This document shows, in pieces, positions 30,354 through 39,032 of a stretch of DNA of 64,000 nucleotides. Both the position numbers and the translations under genes were made by a program. How positions within the stretch are numbered: position 1 is the first letter of the stretch; each line of letters starts with the position of its first letter. The DNA lies in the NCBI GenBank assembly GCA_910578285.1, contig CAJTQL010000008.1:19995-83994 (forward strand), in the 5' to 3' direction. This stretch comes from an uncultured Helicobacteraceae bacterium. Lineage in GTDB: Bacteria; Campylobacterota; Campylobacteria; Campylobacterales; Helicobacteraceae. The notes beneath the pieces were generated by a model that was not told the origin of the DNA, made no database searches, and worked only from the letters and a program-made list of their open reading frames with translations.

Positions 30354-31850
30354 CTAATGCGCTTTTACAAATTCTATGCTTGGCGATATAATGTCGCCAT
30401 TTTCTTTTTCAATCGAAATATAAGACCACTCCTTGCAGTTTTTACAAATTTCCCATTCAGAAAAATCTTCATTCACTAAATCTTTCCGCAAGTTACGAGC
30501 AATGACACCAGCCCATATTTCTTCCATAGTCTGTTCATAAAGATTACCTAGTCCCTTATTGTTCCAACCCACCACAGTGGACATGTTGCAACACGGCATA
30601 ATTCCTCCATCAGGATTCACATGAATTTCATCCCACATTTTTTGACAAACAAGCCGTTTTGATATAGAGATATTATCTTTATGTGCAACGTCCATACCCT
30701 CATTTTCTTTACAGATAAGATTCCTGATATAGAATTCATTGACAACTTTATAGGCAGACCATTTTTTCTTAAACATTTCCACTTCATTTTCTGCTTCTTT
30801 ATTCAAAATCATTGAAAGCGAAATAAACATCTCTCGCCCAGATTTTTCCAATCGTTCCAAGAAATATTCTACATTTTCCACTAACTTCTTAAAATTTCCA
30901 CCACGATTTTCTTTGTAGGTTTGCTCTGTTGCTGCATCAATACTAATTGAAAGAGCATCAAGTCCTGAATCGATAATTTTTTGTGCCATTTCTTTGTCTA
31001 GCAACAAGCCATTTGTTGTCATTGATACCCATCTAACACCAACATCTTTCGCATAACGAATAAAATCAGGCACTCTTTTATCTAGCAACATTTCACATGG
31101 ACCTACTAAATCAACCATTGAACCATGTTTTGCTGCATAGTCAAAAACATCATGGACAATCTTGCTATCTAGTTCACGATATTCTTTAAAAAAGTCCGTT
31201 GTATGCGTTTTTTTGTATGATGACGCAAAGAAAAAACAAAAGTTACAACTAAGATTACAGCGATTGATTGTTCCAAGATTGATATGCACAGGTGCTGGGT
31301 AGAATCGAATAGCGTTATCGATAAGCTGTTTTGACAATTCATGGCTTTTGAATAATTCCCAAGAATCTGCGAGATTGCTTAATGGACGACCTTCAAGATG
31401 AATCCTCTTGTCTTTCCCTGCAAACAAATTTTCATTTAGATACACATGGGATTCATTGCGAATTTTCTGCGGTAATTTTCCTTGTCGATAGAGAATCTCT
31501 ATTAAGAATTTTTCAAGCTTCCAATTTTTAAAAACCATAAAGAGCATTGCCTTATCAACTTGATAATGTTCATGCGGTTTAGGATAGTAATAGAGATTTG
31601 CGAGATTTTTTGAGAAATTCTCCTTAGATTGTTCTACAAAACTTTGAAACTCTCCATTATGAATATCTACCATAGAGGCATCAAATCCTACCAATGGAAT
31701 ATTCATATCTCTTGCATGACGCGCTGCCTTGTATGTATTCAACATGAAAAATTCCTCTACCTCATAGCTTGCTTCTACTACAAGATCTAATTTTTCTAAA
31801 TAGGCAATTTCTTTCTGCCCCCCCCCCATACTAAGAATGATACATTTCAT
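30354..31850 (-). CDS. Radical SAM/SPASM protein A, phase-variable (ON)
   Basis: 498 residues. Radical SAM cluster Cys198-x3-Cys202-x2-Cys205 (CNLSCNFC), the GGE-like PCEMLLDKRV and TNGLLLD blocks of the barrel, and a C-terminal SPASM region with MPCCNMS and CKNCKEW that would bind extra Fe-S clusters. Such enzymes modify peptides or sugars through a 5'-deoxyadenosyl radical; the reaction here is unknown. About 100 residues in front of the barrel carry NLYYYPKPHEHYQ, shared with protein B. A G10 run starts inside codon 8 and encodes Gly-Gly-Gly (MKCIILSMGGG); in frame now, while one slip would kill the product almost at once. GGAGTAACA precedes the ATG. Confidence 0.85.
   Translation of the reverse strand: MKCIILSMGGGQKEIAYLEKLDLVVEASYEVEEFFMLNTYKAARHARDMNIPLVGFDASMVDIHNGEFQSFVEQSKENFSKNLANLYYYPKPHEHYQVDKAMLFMVFKNWKLEKFLIEILYRQGKLPQKIRNESHVYLNENLFAGKDKRIHLEGRPLSNLADSWELFKSHELSKQLIDNAIRFYPAPVHINLGTINRCNLSCNFCFFFASSYKKTHTTDFFKEYRELDSKIVHDVFDYAAKHGSMVDLVGPCEMLLDKRVPDFIRYAKDVGVRWVSMTTNGLLLDKEMAQKIIDSGLDALSISIDAATEQTYKENRGGNFKKLVENVEYFLERLEKSGREMFISLSMILNKEAENEVEMFKKKWSAYKVVNEFYIRNLICKENEGMDVAHKDNISISKRLVCQKMWDEIHVNPDGGIMPCCNMSTVVGWNNKGLGNLYEQTMEEIWAGVIARNLRKDLVNEDFSEWEICKNCKEWSYISIEKENGDIISPSIEFVKAH
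31818..31827. repeat. Poly-C/G tract of 10 at the start of radical SAM gene A
   Basis: C10 on plus, reading ATG-GGG-GGG-GGG-CAG in the gene. In frame. Only 23 bases from the start codon, a position that gives a clean on/off switch. Confidence 0.88.
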
Positions 31851-31866
31851 TGTTACTCCTTCAAAA

Positions 31867-33418
31867 TTACAAGATTATTTTTTCTTGTGCTGTTGGTTTT
31901 TGAATTATCTCGCTAAAGTCATTATATGCCCATTCATTGCAACGTGCGCAAATTGAAAAATCAGAAAACTTTTTTCTGATATTTTCTTTGCGAAGTGTTC
32001 GCATTGGAGAAGCTGCCCAAATTTCCTCTAGTGTTTGCTGATTCACATTTCCAACAAGAAAAGAATTATAATAGGCGCTTGTACTCATTGTGCAACACAC
32101 AGTAACATCACCATAAGGATTAATCATTATTTTTCGAAAAGGAGAGTGGCAGATTTGTCGCTTATTCCTATCAATAACAGCATTATTGCGCGTATCCCAG
32201 CCATTTTCGTCAAATGTAGCAAGCTCATTAAAGGTGATACGCGTGATAATATCACGTACATCTGCCCATTTTGAAAGATAGAGTTCCTTTTGCTCTATAC
32301 TTTGCATTTCATCAAACACAAGCACACAGGCAAGCTCAATCTCTATTGTTCTACCTTGTTGGTTAAGTTTTCGTGCATAGTCAACACACTTACGCACTCC
32401 TTGCTCAACCTTATGTAAAGCTGCACCGCGAATCTTTTTATAAATCTCTGCCGTAGCTCCATCAATGCTGACCGTAATTCGATTGACTCCTGATTCTAAA
32501 AGCTGCTCTCCTTTTTCTGCTAATAAAACTCCATTGCTTACCAAACCAATTAGCGGCACGCCATTTTTTCGAGCATAGCTCACAAAGTCAAAAATTCTTT
32601 CATCAAGCAAAACTTCTCCTGCTGCTGTAAAGCTAAGGTTATGTATATGATGCTTGGCAGCATAATCTATAATGTCATACACGCTTTTTTCAGGCAATAA
32701 TTGTTTCTGTTTAAAAAAAGTTGTTTTATGGTTTTGACTCAATTTGGGATTATGTAATTGACACATGATGCACTTAAGATTGCAAACATTTATTGTTGCA
32801 ACATTAATTTCAATCGGAGCGGGATAAAATTCTTCAATCTTATCTATCAAGTCATATTCTCGTTGTTCTTGTGAGATTTCAAACTCTTTCCATTGATAAG
32901 AGAGGTTAAAGAGTTTGCGAGATTCATAGAAGAATTTTTTATTGATGATTTTTTCATCGATGGCTTTATCTTTCCGAAGCAATGTGTGAAGCTTGCCACG
33001 TAAATCTCTGCGAATCTCTCCTTTGCGATAGAGAGATTCGATTCTTAGATTCTCTGGAGTGAGATTCTTTTTGAGAGAAAAAAGGGCAAAATCATCTATT
33101 TCTGTATAATGATTGGGCTTGGGATAGTAATAGAGATTCTCTTCCTCTTTGAGTGCTTGCTCAAAAAAAGAAAGCACAAATTCTTTCTCTCTTTCGCTTT
33201 GTAGGGGATAATTAATAGCCATTAAGCCCCCCCCCCCCCGCACTATTAGTGTTAATAAAATCAAGCTCTTTCACCACATCATAGAGAGAATCGCTAAAGA
33301 AATCTTGCAAGGTAATTTCTTTAATAGAATCTTCATGATTTAATCGTCTTTGCAATTGCAAAGCCTCTATGACTGATTGAACATTTGTGCGTTGAAAATT
33401 TAGGATTGTGATGCGCAT
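31867..33418 (-). CDS. Radical SAM/SPASM protein B, phase-variable, currently out of frame (OFF)
   Basis: As sequenced, the gene is split: a 68-codon head from ATG 33418 runs through a G13 tract and stops at 33212, while the remainder is open in the next frame down to 31867. With 12 G the two join exactly (Gly4 then Leu-Met-Ala-Ile-Asn) into a 516-residue protein. That product has the radical SAM motif CNLKCIMC (Cys212, 216, 219), TNGVLL-like SNGVLL, and a SPASM end with VCCTMS and CARCNEW. It is a paralogue of protein A, sharing NLYYYPKP before the barrel. Reinitiation at the ATG just after the tract would give a 451-residue form, but no ribosome site is seen there. Overlaps the membrane protein gene by 19 bases. 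Confidence 0.85.
33227..33239. repeat. Poly-C/G tract of 13 in radical SAM gene B (OFF)
   Basis: C13 on plus, read as GCG then four GGG in the head frame. Loss of one G (or gain of two) restores the full reading frame. Longest homopolymer in the window, so the least stable. Confidence 0.92.
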
Positions 33419-34974
33419 TGGGACTCCTTGTAGAATTTAAAAATTTTGAATTTGCCAATATTCTTGATATGTACAAATTGTATATCATTCAAAAATGGTA
33501 ATAGTTTTGTCTCATCATAGAACTTTAAAAGATTTGTGTAAAAAATGATATAACCTTTCTGTGCATCATTCAGACTCTGAAGTAAAAAATCTGGCGACAT
33601 AATGTGGTAATCATTATTGTAAAAAGCCGCATAAAAATCTTCTTTTGTTGCGTAATATGTGCAATGGTCTGGAACATAAACTCTATATTTTGAAATGTAG
33701 AGATGTCGCGCAATTTCTGTATCGTTGCATAATAGATTCTTATATTCATCATCATAAATATCATGCATAAAATCTAGTAGCTCTCCTCGAATTCTAATGT
33801 GGTTGGGTAATTGTCTATGGTATTGAGAATTTTTGCGATACCATAACAAGACAAAAATATCAAAAAGCAAAAATATAACTAATAGCCAAAAAGGAAAAAC
33901 TAGACATGCTAAAACACATGCAAACGGGATTCCAAACTCGATATACCGTTGTGGTTCGCCCAAAAATCTGCCAAAACGTAAAGATGTTACAAAAAAAGCA
34001 AAAAAGCTAGCTGCAAGCAATAGAAAAAGATTCCATTGGATAGGGTCATATCTGTCTCCATAAAAGAAATAGAACAAGAACACAGCAATATTCAAAAGCG
34101 CTCCAAGCATAATTTCAATCACAGGATTCCCTAAAATATATGCCTTGTCTTTTTTAGTCCAAAAATCATAAACAAAATCGCGCCATATACTAGGACGAGC
34201 TGCTAGTTGCCAAGTAGGTGCCATATATTTGGAATAATTTCTTTTATGATGATATTGTGCAATCCAAAATTGCTTTGCTAATTGAAAGTTTGTGAGACAT
34301 TGGAATATAATGGCTAATACTCCAAGCAAAAGAAATTCAAAATGTAGCGTGCAAACAGAGAGGAAAAGGCTGGAAAACACAAAGAATTGAAATGCAAATA
34401 TTGAACTTGTTAGCAGAGCAATTACAACACATATTGAAACTATATAGATTCCAATTTGATAAGATGTAGAATATTGCCATTCTAATCCTGCAAGATAATA
34501 GAAGCAACAATATCCAAACAAATGTCCCAACAAAAGCCCAAAGGCACGAGCTGAAAGTCCCATAAATTTAGCATTCCATATTGCATAAGTAATGGGAGTC
34601 AGAATAAATGACAATGATGCAAGCAAAAAAGCAAATGTGGCATTTGGAAAATAATCTGCAAGAATATCATAGGAAAAAAACCCAAAAGCGATAATCATAA
34701 GTAGCATGATAACATGATTGATGATGTTCGCTTTTTTAAGTAAAAATTCATTGGGAATAAATGAGCAGAGAATACAATACAATTGAGGATATACATTAAA
34801 ATACTGATAAATTCTTTCAAGTTTTGCTATTGGAAAGTGATGATTCATGCGAATTAAATCTGATAGCTTATAATAAAGTGCATGATCGCTACCACCATAA
34901 GGATAATCCATTTTATTTACTATCCATACAAAAAGTAAGCAAGATAAAAGACTTACAACAAGAAAAATCAACAC
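33400..34974 (-). CDS. Polytopic membrane protein, GT-C-like
   Basis: 524 residues; about ten to eleven hydrophobic helices over residues 1-385, then a soluble C-terminal domain of about 140 residues (KNSQYHRQLPNHIRIRGELL onward). The first periplasmic loop begins with KMDYPYGGSDHALYYKLSDLI, whose Asp residues are placed like the catalytic acid of GT-C enzymes. Inferred to transfer a lipid-linked sugar, or to act in export; not a Wzx flippase by sequence. Start is probably GTG 34974 shortly after the methyltransferase stop (GGGAG upstream). AT-rich. Confidence 0.55.
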   Translation of the reverse strand: MLIFLVVSLLSCLLFVWIVNKMDYPYGGSDHALYYKLSDLIRMNHHFPIAKLERIYQYFNVYPQLYCILCSFIPNEFLLKKANIINHVIMLLMIIAFGFFSYDILADYFPNATFAFLLASLSFILTPITYAIWNAKFMGLSARAFGLLLGHLFGYCCFYYLAGLEWQYSTSYQIGIYIVSICVVIALLTSSIFAFQFFVFSSLFLSVCTLHFEFLLLGVLAIIFQCLTNFQLAKQFWIAQYHHKRNYSKYMAPTWQLAARPSIWRDFVYDFWTKKDKAYILGNPVIEIMLGALLNIAVFLFYFFYGDRYDPIQWNLFLLLAASFFAFFVTSLRFGRFLGEPQRYIEFGIPFACVLACLVFPFWLLVIFLLFDIFVLLWYRKNSQYHRQLPNHIRIRGELLDFMHDIYDDEYKNLLCNDTEIARHLYISKYRVYVPDHCTYYATKEDFYAAFYNNDYHIMSPDFLLQSLNDAQKGYIIFYTNLLKFYDETKLLPFLNDIQFVHIKNIGKFKIFKFYKESQCASQS

Positions 34975-34984
34975 TCACTCTCCC

Positions 34985-35737
34985 TCAACATTTCTTGGAA
35001 CATACAAATTCATAAACTCCAATCTCATCATAATAGGTTTCACAGAAAAATGGAATTATTCTATCTGCATAGGAATCATTCAAAACACTTCTTCCTTCTC
35101 CACACAAAGAAAGTATTTGCACATTATAATTTTCAAGTTCATGTTGAACATCTCTACTTCTCATAATTCTTTCACCAATAAAATTTTCTCCCGCCTCATT
35201 ATAACGCCATTCGTTGATAAAAGCCTTAATGGCATTTTCTCTAGGATTATAGTCAAGTGTTTTATTGGGTTCATTAATTATCATATGATAATACCAACCT
35301 ACATCATTAGTGCAAACATAGAGCTTTCCGCCAATCTTTAAAACGCGTAATAATTCTCGAAGGCTTGTTTTCCAATTTGTCATATACAATACACTATAAC
35401 ACCAAATCGCGTCAAATATGGAATCTTGATATGGAAGTTTCTCGATAGTGCCTTGCTGTATAGAGATATTTTCTGCTGCATTCTGCATAAAAAGCTTTTG
35501 GCAAAATGCAACTCTCTCGGGCAGCAACTCAATCGCTTCAATCTTTTTATTATATTTTGCCAAAGCCATACTCCATTGCCCAAAGCCACAACCAGCGTCT
35601 AAAATATAATCTGCATTTACAAAATCAAGCGCCAAAACCCTATCCTCATATTTTTGCAGATCGCTAGAATAAATTCTTTCTACAAATTCTTTGTCTTTGA
35701 TTTGTAACATTTCAGATAAATCTGCTGTCATTTCCAT
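34985..35737 (-). CDS. Class I SAM-dependent methyltransferase
   Basis: 250 residues: SAM loop ILDAGCGFGQWS at about 48-59, acidic IEAIELLPERV, FDAIWCYSVLYM (motif IV) and ELLRVLKIGGKLYV (motif VI). Substrate unknown, likely a sugar of this glycan or its lipid carrier. The ATG overlaps the deacetylase stop (TAATG), coupling it to that phase-variable gene: slippage in the deacetylase may lower its expression too. Confidence 0.82.
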   Translation of the reverse strand: MEMTADLSEMLQIKDKEFVERIYSSDLQKYEDRVLALDFVNADYILDAGCGFGQWSMALAKYNKKIEAIELLPERVAFCQKLFMQNAAENISIQQGTIEKLPYQDSIFDAIWCYSVLYMTNWKTSLRELLRVLKIGGKLYVCTNDVGWYYHMIINEPNKTLDYNPRENAIKAFINEWRYNEAGENFIGERIMRSRDVQHELENYNVQILSLCGEGRSVLNDSYADRIIPFFCETYYDEIGVYEFVCSKKC

Positions 35738-36453
35738 TAGAATCTCTCTTGCAGAACTTGTTCCAACACATCACGCGCCCCAAATCCTGTATTGCGCTTG
35801 GATTTGAGGGTAGAATAATCATTAAAATAGGGGCGCGCATCTTCATAGCGATATAATGTATCTGTATTTAGAAACATATGGATAGGGTGAAATCCAAACA
35901 TCAAATATGCCCCCCCCCCCCGCACGGATTGAAGCGCGCCATACATGCACGCTACATCATCGGCATAGTGATAGGGACAGCGCACAAGCCCATCCCAATT
36001 GACAAACGGCGCAAGCGGCGAAATACCCTTTGTTGCTTGCATTGGAATGCAAAGATTGCTCTCATGTGTAATCCCTTTTTCCTTGCTTGCTTGCAAGATT
36101 CTGCTGCTTGTCGCAAGGCTATGCGCTCGCATTGCTGTTGCTTCGGGAACAATGTCCATATAATAGCACAAAACTTCTTGATAATTCTTGCCATACACAA
36201 AATCACCATTGAGCAACGGCAAAAAATTGGGGTGGATTCCAAGCTCAAAATTCGGATTTGCGCGCAATCGTTCCAAAAGCGGGGTTGCATGCGTGGCAAA
36301 CCATGTTGCTTTGACACCAAACGACTCGACAATATCAATGCAATAATCTAGCACCTCATCGCTCGCCCAGTCGATGTCAAACGTTAAAAATGTTTTGTCC
36401 ATATAACTAGACGTCATATGCACATCAATCTCGCTCACACATGCAAATGCCAT
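35737..36453 (-). CDS. Phase-variable polysaccharide deacetylase-family protein (WbmS-like), ON
   Basis: 238 residues. KTFLTFDIDWASDEVLD carries the metal-binding Asp pair of NodB-type deacetylases, LGIHPNFLPL supplies the His region, and FGFHPIHMFL the second His block; RAHSL lies between. Similar proteins called WbmS occur in O-antigen clusters. Expected to remove an N-acetyl group from a sugar. A G12 run encodes Arg-Gly-Gly-Gly near residue 178 and is in frame. ATG 36453 has AAAGGAG five bases upstream; the shorter ATG 36402 lacks one. First gene of the large glycan operon, behind a good promoter. Confidence 0.78.
   Translation of the reverse strand: MAFACVSEIDVHMTSSYMDKTFLTFDIDWASDEVLDYCIDIVESFGVKATWFATHATPLLERLRANPNFELGIHPNFLPLLNGDFVYGKNYQEVLCYYMDIVPEATAMRAHSLATSSRILQASKEKGITHESNLCIPMQATKGISPLAPFVNWDGLVRCPYHYADDVACMYGALQSVRGGGAYLMFGFHPIHMFLNTDTLYRYEDARPYFNDYSTLKSKRNTGFGARDVLEQVLQERF
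35910..35921. repeat. Poly-C/G tract of 12 in the deacetylase gene (ON)
   Basis: C12 on plus, read as CGG-GGG-GGG-GGG-GCA. In frame. A slip would remove the last 55 or so residues, including the second His block. Confidence 0.9.
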
Positions 36454-36467
36454 TCTGCTCCTTTGCC

Positions 36468-36496
36468 ACTATATCGGCAACACAACCAAACGTTAA
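36468..36496 (-). promoter_or_regulatory. Sigma-70 promoter of the glycan operon
   Basis: On the minus strand TTAACG, 17 bases, TATAGT, ending 15 bases upstream of the deacetylase ATG with AAAGGAG between. Downstream, genes follow on the same strand with gaps of at most 37 bases for about 17 kb, so this may be the main promoter of the operon. Confidence 0.55.
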
Positions 36497-36504
36497 ATGC
36501 CATC

Positions 36505-37227
36505 TCAACCGCCCTGCCCCATAATCTTCCACGCATTCGCTTGGGCAAACACCGCCGCGCTGCTGGCGCGTAAAATGAGTTCGCCGCTGCTAAGCTTGCG
36601 CAAATGGCGCATTTTCTCGCGCTCTTTTTCGCTAAACCCTCCTTCTGTGCCAATTAGAATCTCGCGCACATTGCCCGTACATTGCGCGAGGCTCTCGCCG
36701 CCAAAGTCGAACACAGCGGCGTGCGGAAAGACATGCAAGAGTGCATCAAGGCTTTCTGCAAACGCGATTTGCACGCAATCGCTGCGCCCACATTGCTCTG
36801 ATGAATGACGCGCAATACGCTGCAAACGCTCGGTGTCAATGCGAAAATTTTGGCTAAACTCCGCTGGGAAAAATGTAATCTTTGCTGCTCCAAACTCATT
36901 GAGCAGCGGCAAATCGCGCTCAATCGCCTTATTGTCAATAATCGCACACAAAAGATGCAGAGCATGCGCGGGCTTGTTGGGCGCAAAAGTGCTCGATTCA
37001 AGAGTGAGTGTTGCGTTTTTACGCGTGAGTGATTGTAATGTATACATATAGAGATTATCATCAAGCAAATTGCGAAAGGCAAACGCGCCATGCGTCTTGC
37101 GCCGCGCACGAAAGAGATGCACAAAGAGCTCGCCCTCGACACATAGTGTCGAATCGCCTGCTTGTGGGTGAAACGCAAAGCGCACGTTAGAGGCAAAAAA
37201 ACGCCTGCAAAGGATAATTTTTGCCAT
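36505..37227 (-). CDS. rsmE: 16S rRNA m3U1498 methyltransferase RsmE
   Basis: 240 residues, SPOUT-fold methyltransferase that methylates U1498 of 16S rRNA. Seen: N-terminal PUA-like part (MAKIILCRRF, FHPQAGDS), then the knot: ILIGTEGGFSEKE and LILRASSAAVFAQANAWK, the classic IGPEGG and RAETA positions with small changes. Ends with the family's usual length. Start at ATG 37227 overlaps the preceding gene by 41 bases; shorter starts would cut the PUA part. Confidence 0.9.
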   Translation of the reverse strand: MAKIILCRRFFASNVRFAFHPQAGDSTLCVEGELFVHLFRARRKTHGAFAFRNLLDDNLYMYTLQSLTRKNATLTLESSTFAPNKPAHALHLLCAIIDNKAIERDLPLLNEFGAAKITFFPAEFSQNFRIDTERLQRIARHSSEQCGRSDCVQIAFAESLDALLHVFPHAAVFDFGGESLAQCTGNVREILIGTEGGFSEKEREKMRHLRKLSSGELILRASSAAVFAQANAWKIMGQGG

Positions 37228-38206
37228 TTTCGCGCAGCTCGACAAAAGCGCGCACGGCAACAAATTCTTCGGGCGTGTGGTGTTTGAGCCGCTCTTTAAG
37301 TTGCTCTATCATCTCCAAATCAGCGAGGACATAGAGATAGGCGAGCTCGGCTTCCTCGTTTTTATTCGCAACCTGTTCGGCAAAGGCGAGCCAAGAATCG
37401 GGCGAAAGGATTTTTTTGAGCCTTCGCATAAACACAAGAATCTGTTTTGAATCGTAATGTGCAAGCTGCACAAATGCTTCGGCTTTGTCCGAATCAAAGC
37501 CCAGCTGTTTGCCCAACATCGACTCAAGCAGGGCATGAGCAAGCTCGTCATTGATTTCGACATTTGCAACATAAGGCGCGACATCAGTTGTCGTCTGCAA
37601 AAGCGCGAGCAATGCGCTGCGCTTTGTGTCTGCTGATTCTGTATCGCGCTTAAGAATCTCGAGCGCATATTGGGGATTTTTTGCCAAACGATTCTGCCGC
37701 TCGAGAGCAACAAGGGGCGAATCATTGGGTACGCGAAATTGCCGCATATCAACAACCTCGCCTTCGCCTAGCGCCTTATAGGCGTTGAGAAAGGCATCAA
37801 TCTTATCCACGCCACTAGGAACAGTATTGGGCAAAGGTTTGAGCTCAAATCGTTGGAGAACGCGAGAAATCTCGTCTATTTTAGGGTTTTTAAAGCTCAA
37901 GCTGTCATGCGTGCCAATCGTTTGTGCGTAAATCTGCTCGATGAGTTTTGCATAGTCATGCCTGACACGACTACTAAACAAAAAAGCACGAACTTTGTTC
38001 ACCAAAGCAGCCACGCACACAATGGCAAAAAAAACCGCCACGGGCAACACAATCCATACAGCAACGGGCAACACAATCTCATATTCATCTCCCCATAGCA
38101 AAAAGGGCAGAGGATAGCGATATTCTGCTGCGGTGAGCGTGTGCGTATAGAGCACAACCACGAGCGAAAAGATTGCCCACACAATCACGAGAGTTCTAAG
38201 CCTCAT
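37187..38206 (-). CDS. Conserved membrane-anchored hypothetical protein
   Basis: 339 residues. Two membrane helices at residues 5-27 and about 44-72, then a soluble helical region that looks like repeats of a HEAT/TPR kind (PQYALEILKRDTES, ELAHALLESMLGK). No catalytic motif seen; function unknown. GGAGG CGCAG precedes the ATG, which overlaps the DksA-like stop by four bases. Probably specific to Campylobacterota, by its place in the rsmE-dksA-rlmH-accD run, but I cannot name a homologue. Confidence 0.7.
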   Translation of the reverse strand: MRLRTLVIVWAIFSLVVVLYTHTLTAAEYRYPLPFLLWGDEYEIVLPVAVWIVLPVAVFFAIVCVAALVNKVRAFLFSSRVRHDYAKLIEQIYAQTIGTHDSLSFKNPKIDEISRVLQRFELKPLPNTVPSGVDKIDAFLNAYKALGEGEVVDMRQFRVPNDSPLVALERQNRLAKNPQYALEILKRDTESADTKRSALLALLQTTTDVAPYVANVEINDELAHALLESMLGKQLGFDSDKAEAFVQLAHYDSKQILVFMRRLKKILSPDSWLAFAEQVANKNEEAELAYLYVLADLEMIEQLKERLKHHTPEEFVAVRAFVELRENGKNYPLQAFFCL

Positions 38207-38562
38207 CTGCGCCTCCTTTGTCCATTCTCACGTTCGATATGCTCATGGCAAACAATGCAATAGCGCGCATGCGGCTTGGCAAAGAGCCGTTCAATATCGA
38301 TATGGTCGCCGCACATTTCGCAGATTCCATAAGTTTTTTCCTCAATCTTTTTGATTGCATATTCAATCTCATCATATTCAATGCGAAAATGGCGTATCAA
38401 CGTGTCGTCCAAAAAACTCTCGGCGTTGGCGATCGCAAAATCGCCCTCATCACGTAGCTCCTCCTCCTCGCCCGAGCGTTCGTCATAGCGCAAAAACACA
38501 TTACGAAGCTCATTCTGACGTTCTAATAATTGTTGGTATAGCACCTGAAAGGTTTTTTTCAT
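38203..38562 (-). CDS. DksA/TraR-type zinc-finger protein
   Basis: 119 residues: N-terminal coiled coil (about 1-75, with acidic ERSGEEEELRDEGDF at its tip) and a C-terminal C4 zinc finger YGICEMCGDHI ... RYCIVCHEHIE. DksA proteins enter the RNA polymerase secondary channel and, with ppGpp, adjust rRNA and amino-acid promoters. The tip holds the acidic pattern needed for that, so a true DksA role is plausible. AGGAGAGAGA precedes the ATG. Confidence 0.85.
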   Translation of the reverse strand: MKKTFQVLYQQLLERQNELRNVFLRYDERSGEEEELRDEGDFAIANAESFLDDTLIRHFRIEYDEIEYAIKKIEEKTYGICEMCGDHIDIERLFAKPHARYCIVCHEHIERENGQRRRR

Positions 38563-38570
38563 TCTCTCTC

Positions 38571-39032
38571 CTATTTGTGATAGGGGTGATTGTGCATTAG
38601 ACTCAATGCACGATAGATTTGCTCCAATGCAACCAACATCGCGATTCTATGCGACATTGTGAGCTTGGATAGTGAAACAACCGCATCGCATTGCGATAAA
38701 AAATGCTCGCTTAGTCCATACGCACCACCAATGAAAAAATGCACTTTTTGTTGGTTTTTGAGCAAATCAACAAACCCAAAGCTATCGACTATCTGACCAT
38801 GTGGCGCAAGTCCAATGCAAAATGCTCCGCCTAGATAGGGCGCAAAGGCTTCGCTATACGAATCTTGCGCCAATGTTTGTTGCTTTTGGGCAATACGAAT
38901 TTTCTTAGAAAATAGATAAAGCACCTCTAACTCGCTGTCTAACCCCCGACACAACCGAGTAAAGCGCAACACCTCATCGTCTAGCCCTCCTTTTTGTGAT
39001 TTAGAAATGCAACACAGGCGAATTTTGTTCAT
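38571..39032 (-). CDS. rlmH: 23S rRNA pseudouridine-1915 N3-methyltransferase RlmH
   Basis: 153 residues, SPOUT methyltransferase acting on pseudouridine 1915 of 23S rRNA in assembled ribosomes. Seen: HFFIGGAYGLSEHFLSQ (SAM knot) and the C-terminal SLSKLTMSHRIAMLVALEQIYRALSLMHNHPYHK with the strongly conserved PYH end. Start ATG 39032 overlaps the accD end; 39038 is the alternative. Confidence 0.94.
   Translation of the reverse strand: MNKIRLCCISKSQKGGLDDEVLRFTRLCRGLDSELEVLYLFSKKIRIAQKQQTLAQDSYSEAFAPYLGGAFCIGLAPHGQIVDSFGFVDLLKNQQKVHFFIGGAYGLSEHFLSQCDAVVSLSKLTMSHRIAMLVALEQIYRALSLMHNHPYHK

Noticed and set aside
23956..33418. RiPP or lasso-peptide cluster (AsnB-like plus radical SAM/SPASM plus methyltransferase)
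   Set aside because: No short precursor gene, no RRE/PqqD-like domain and no leader peptidase are visible, while glycosyltransferases and a deacetylase surround these genes.
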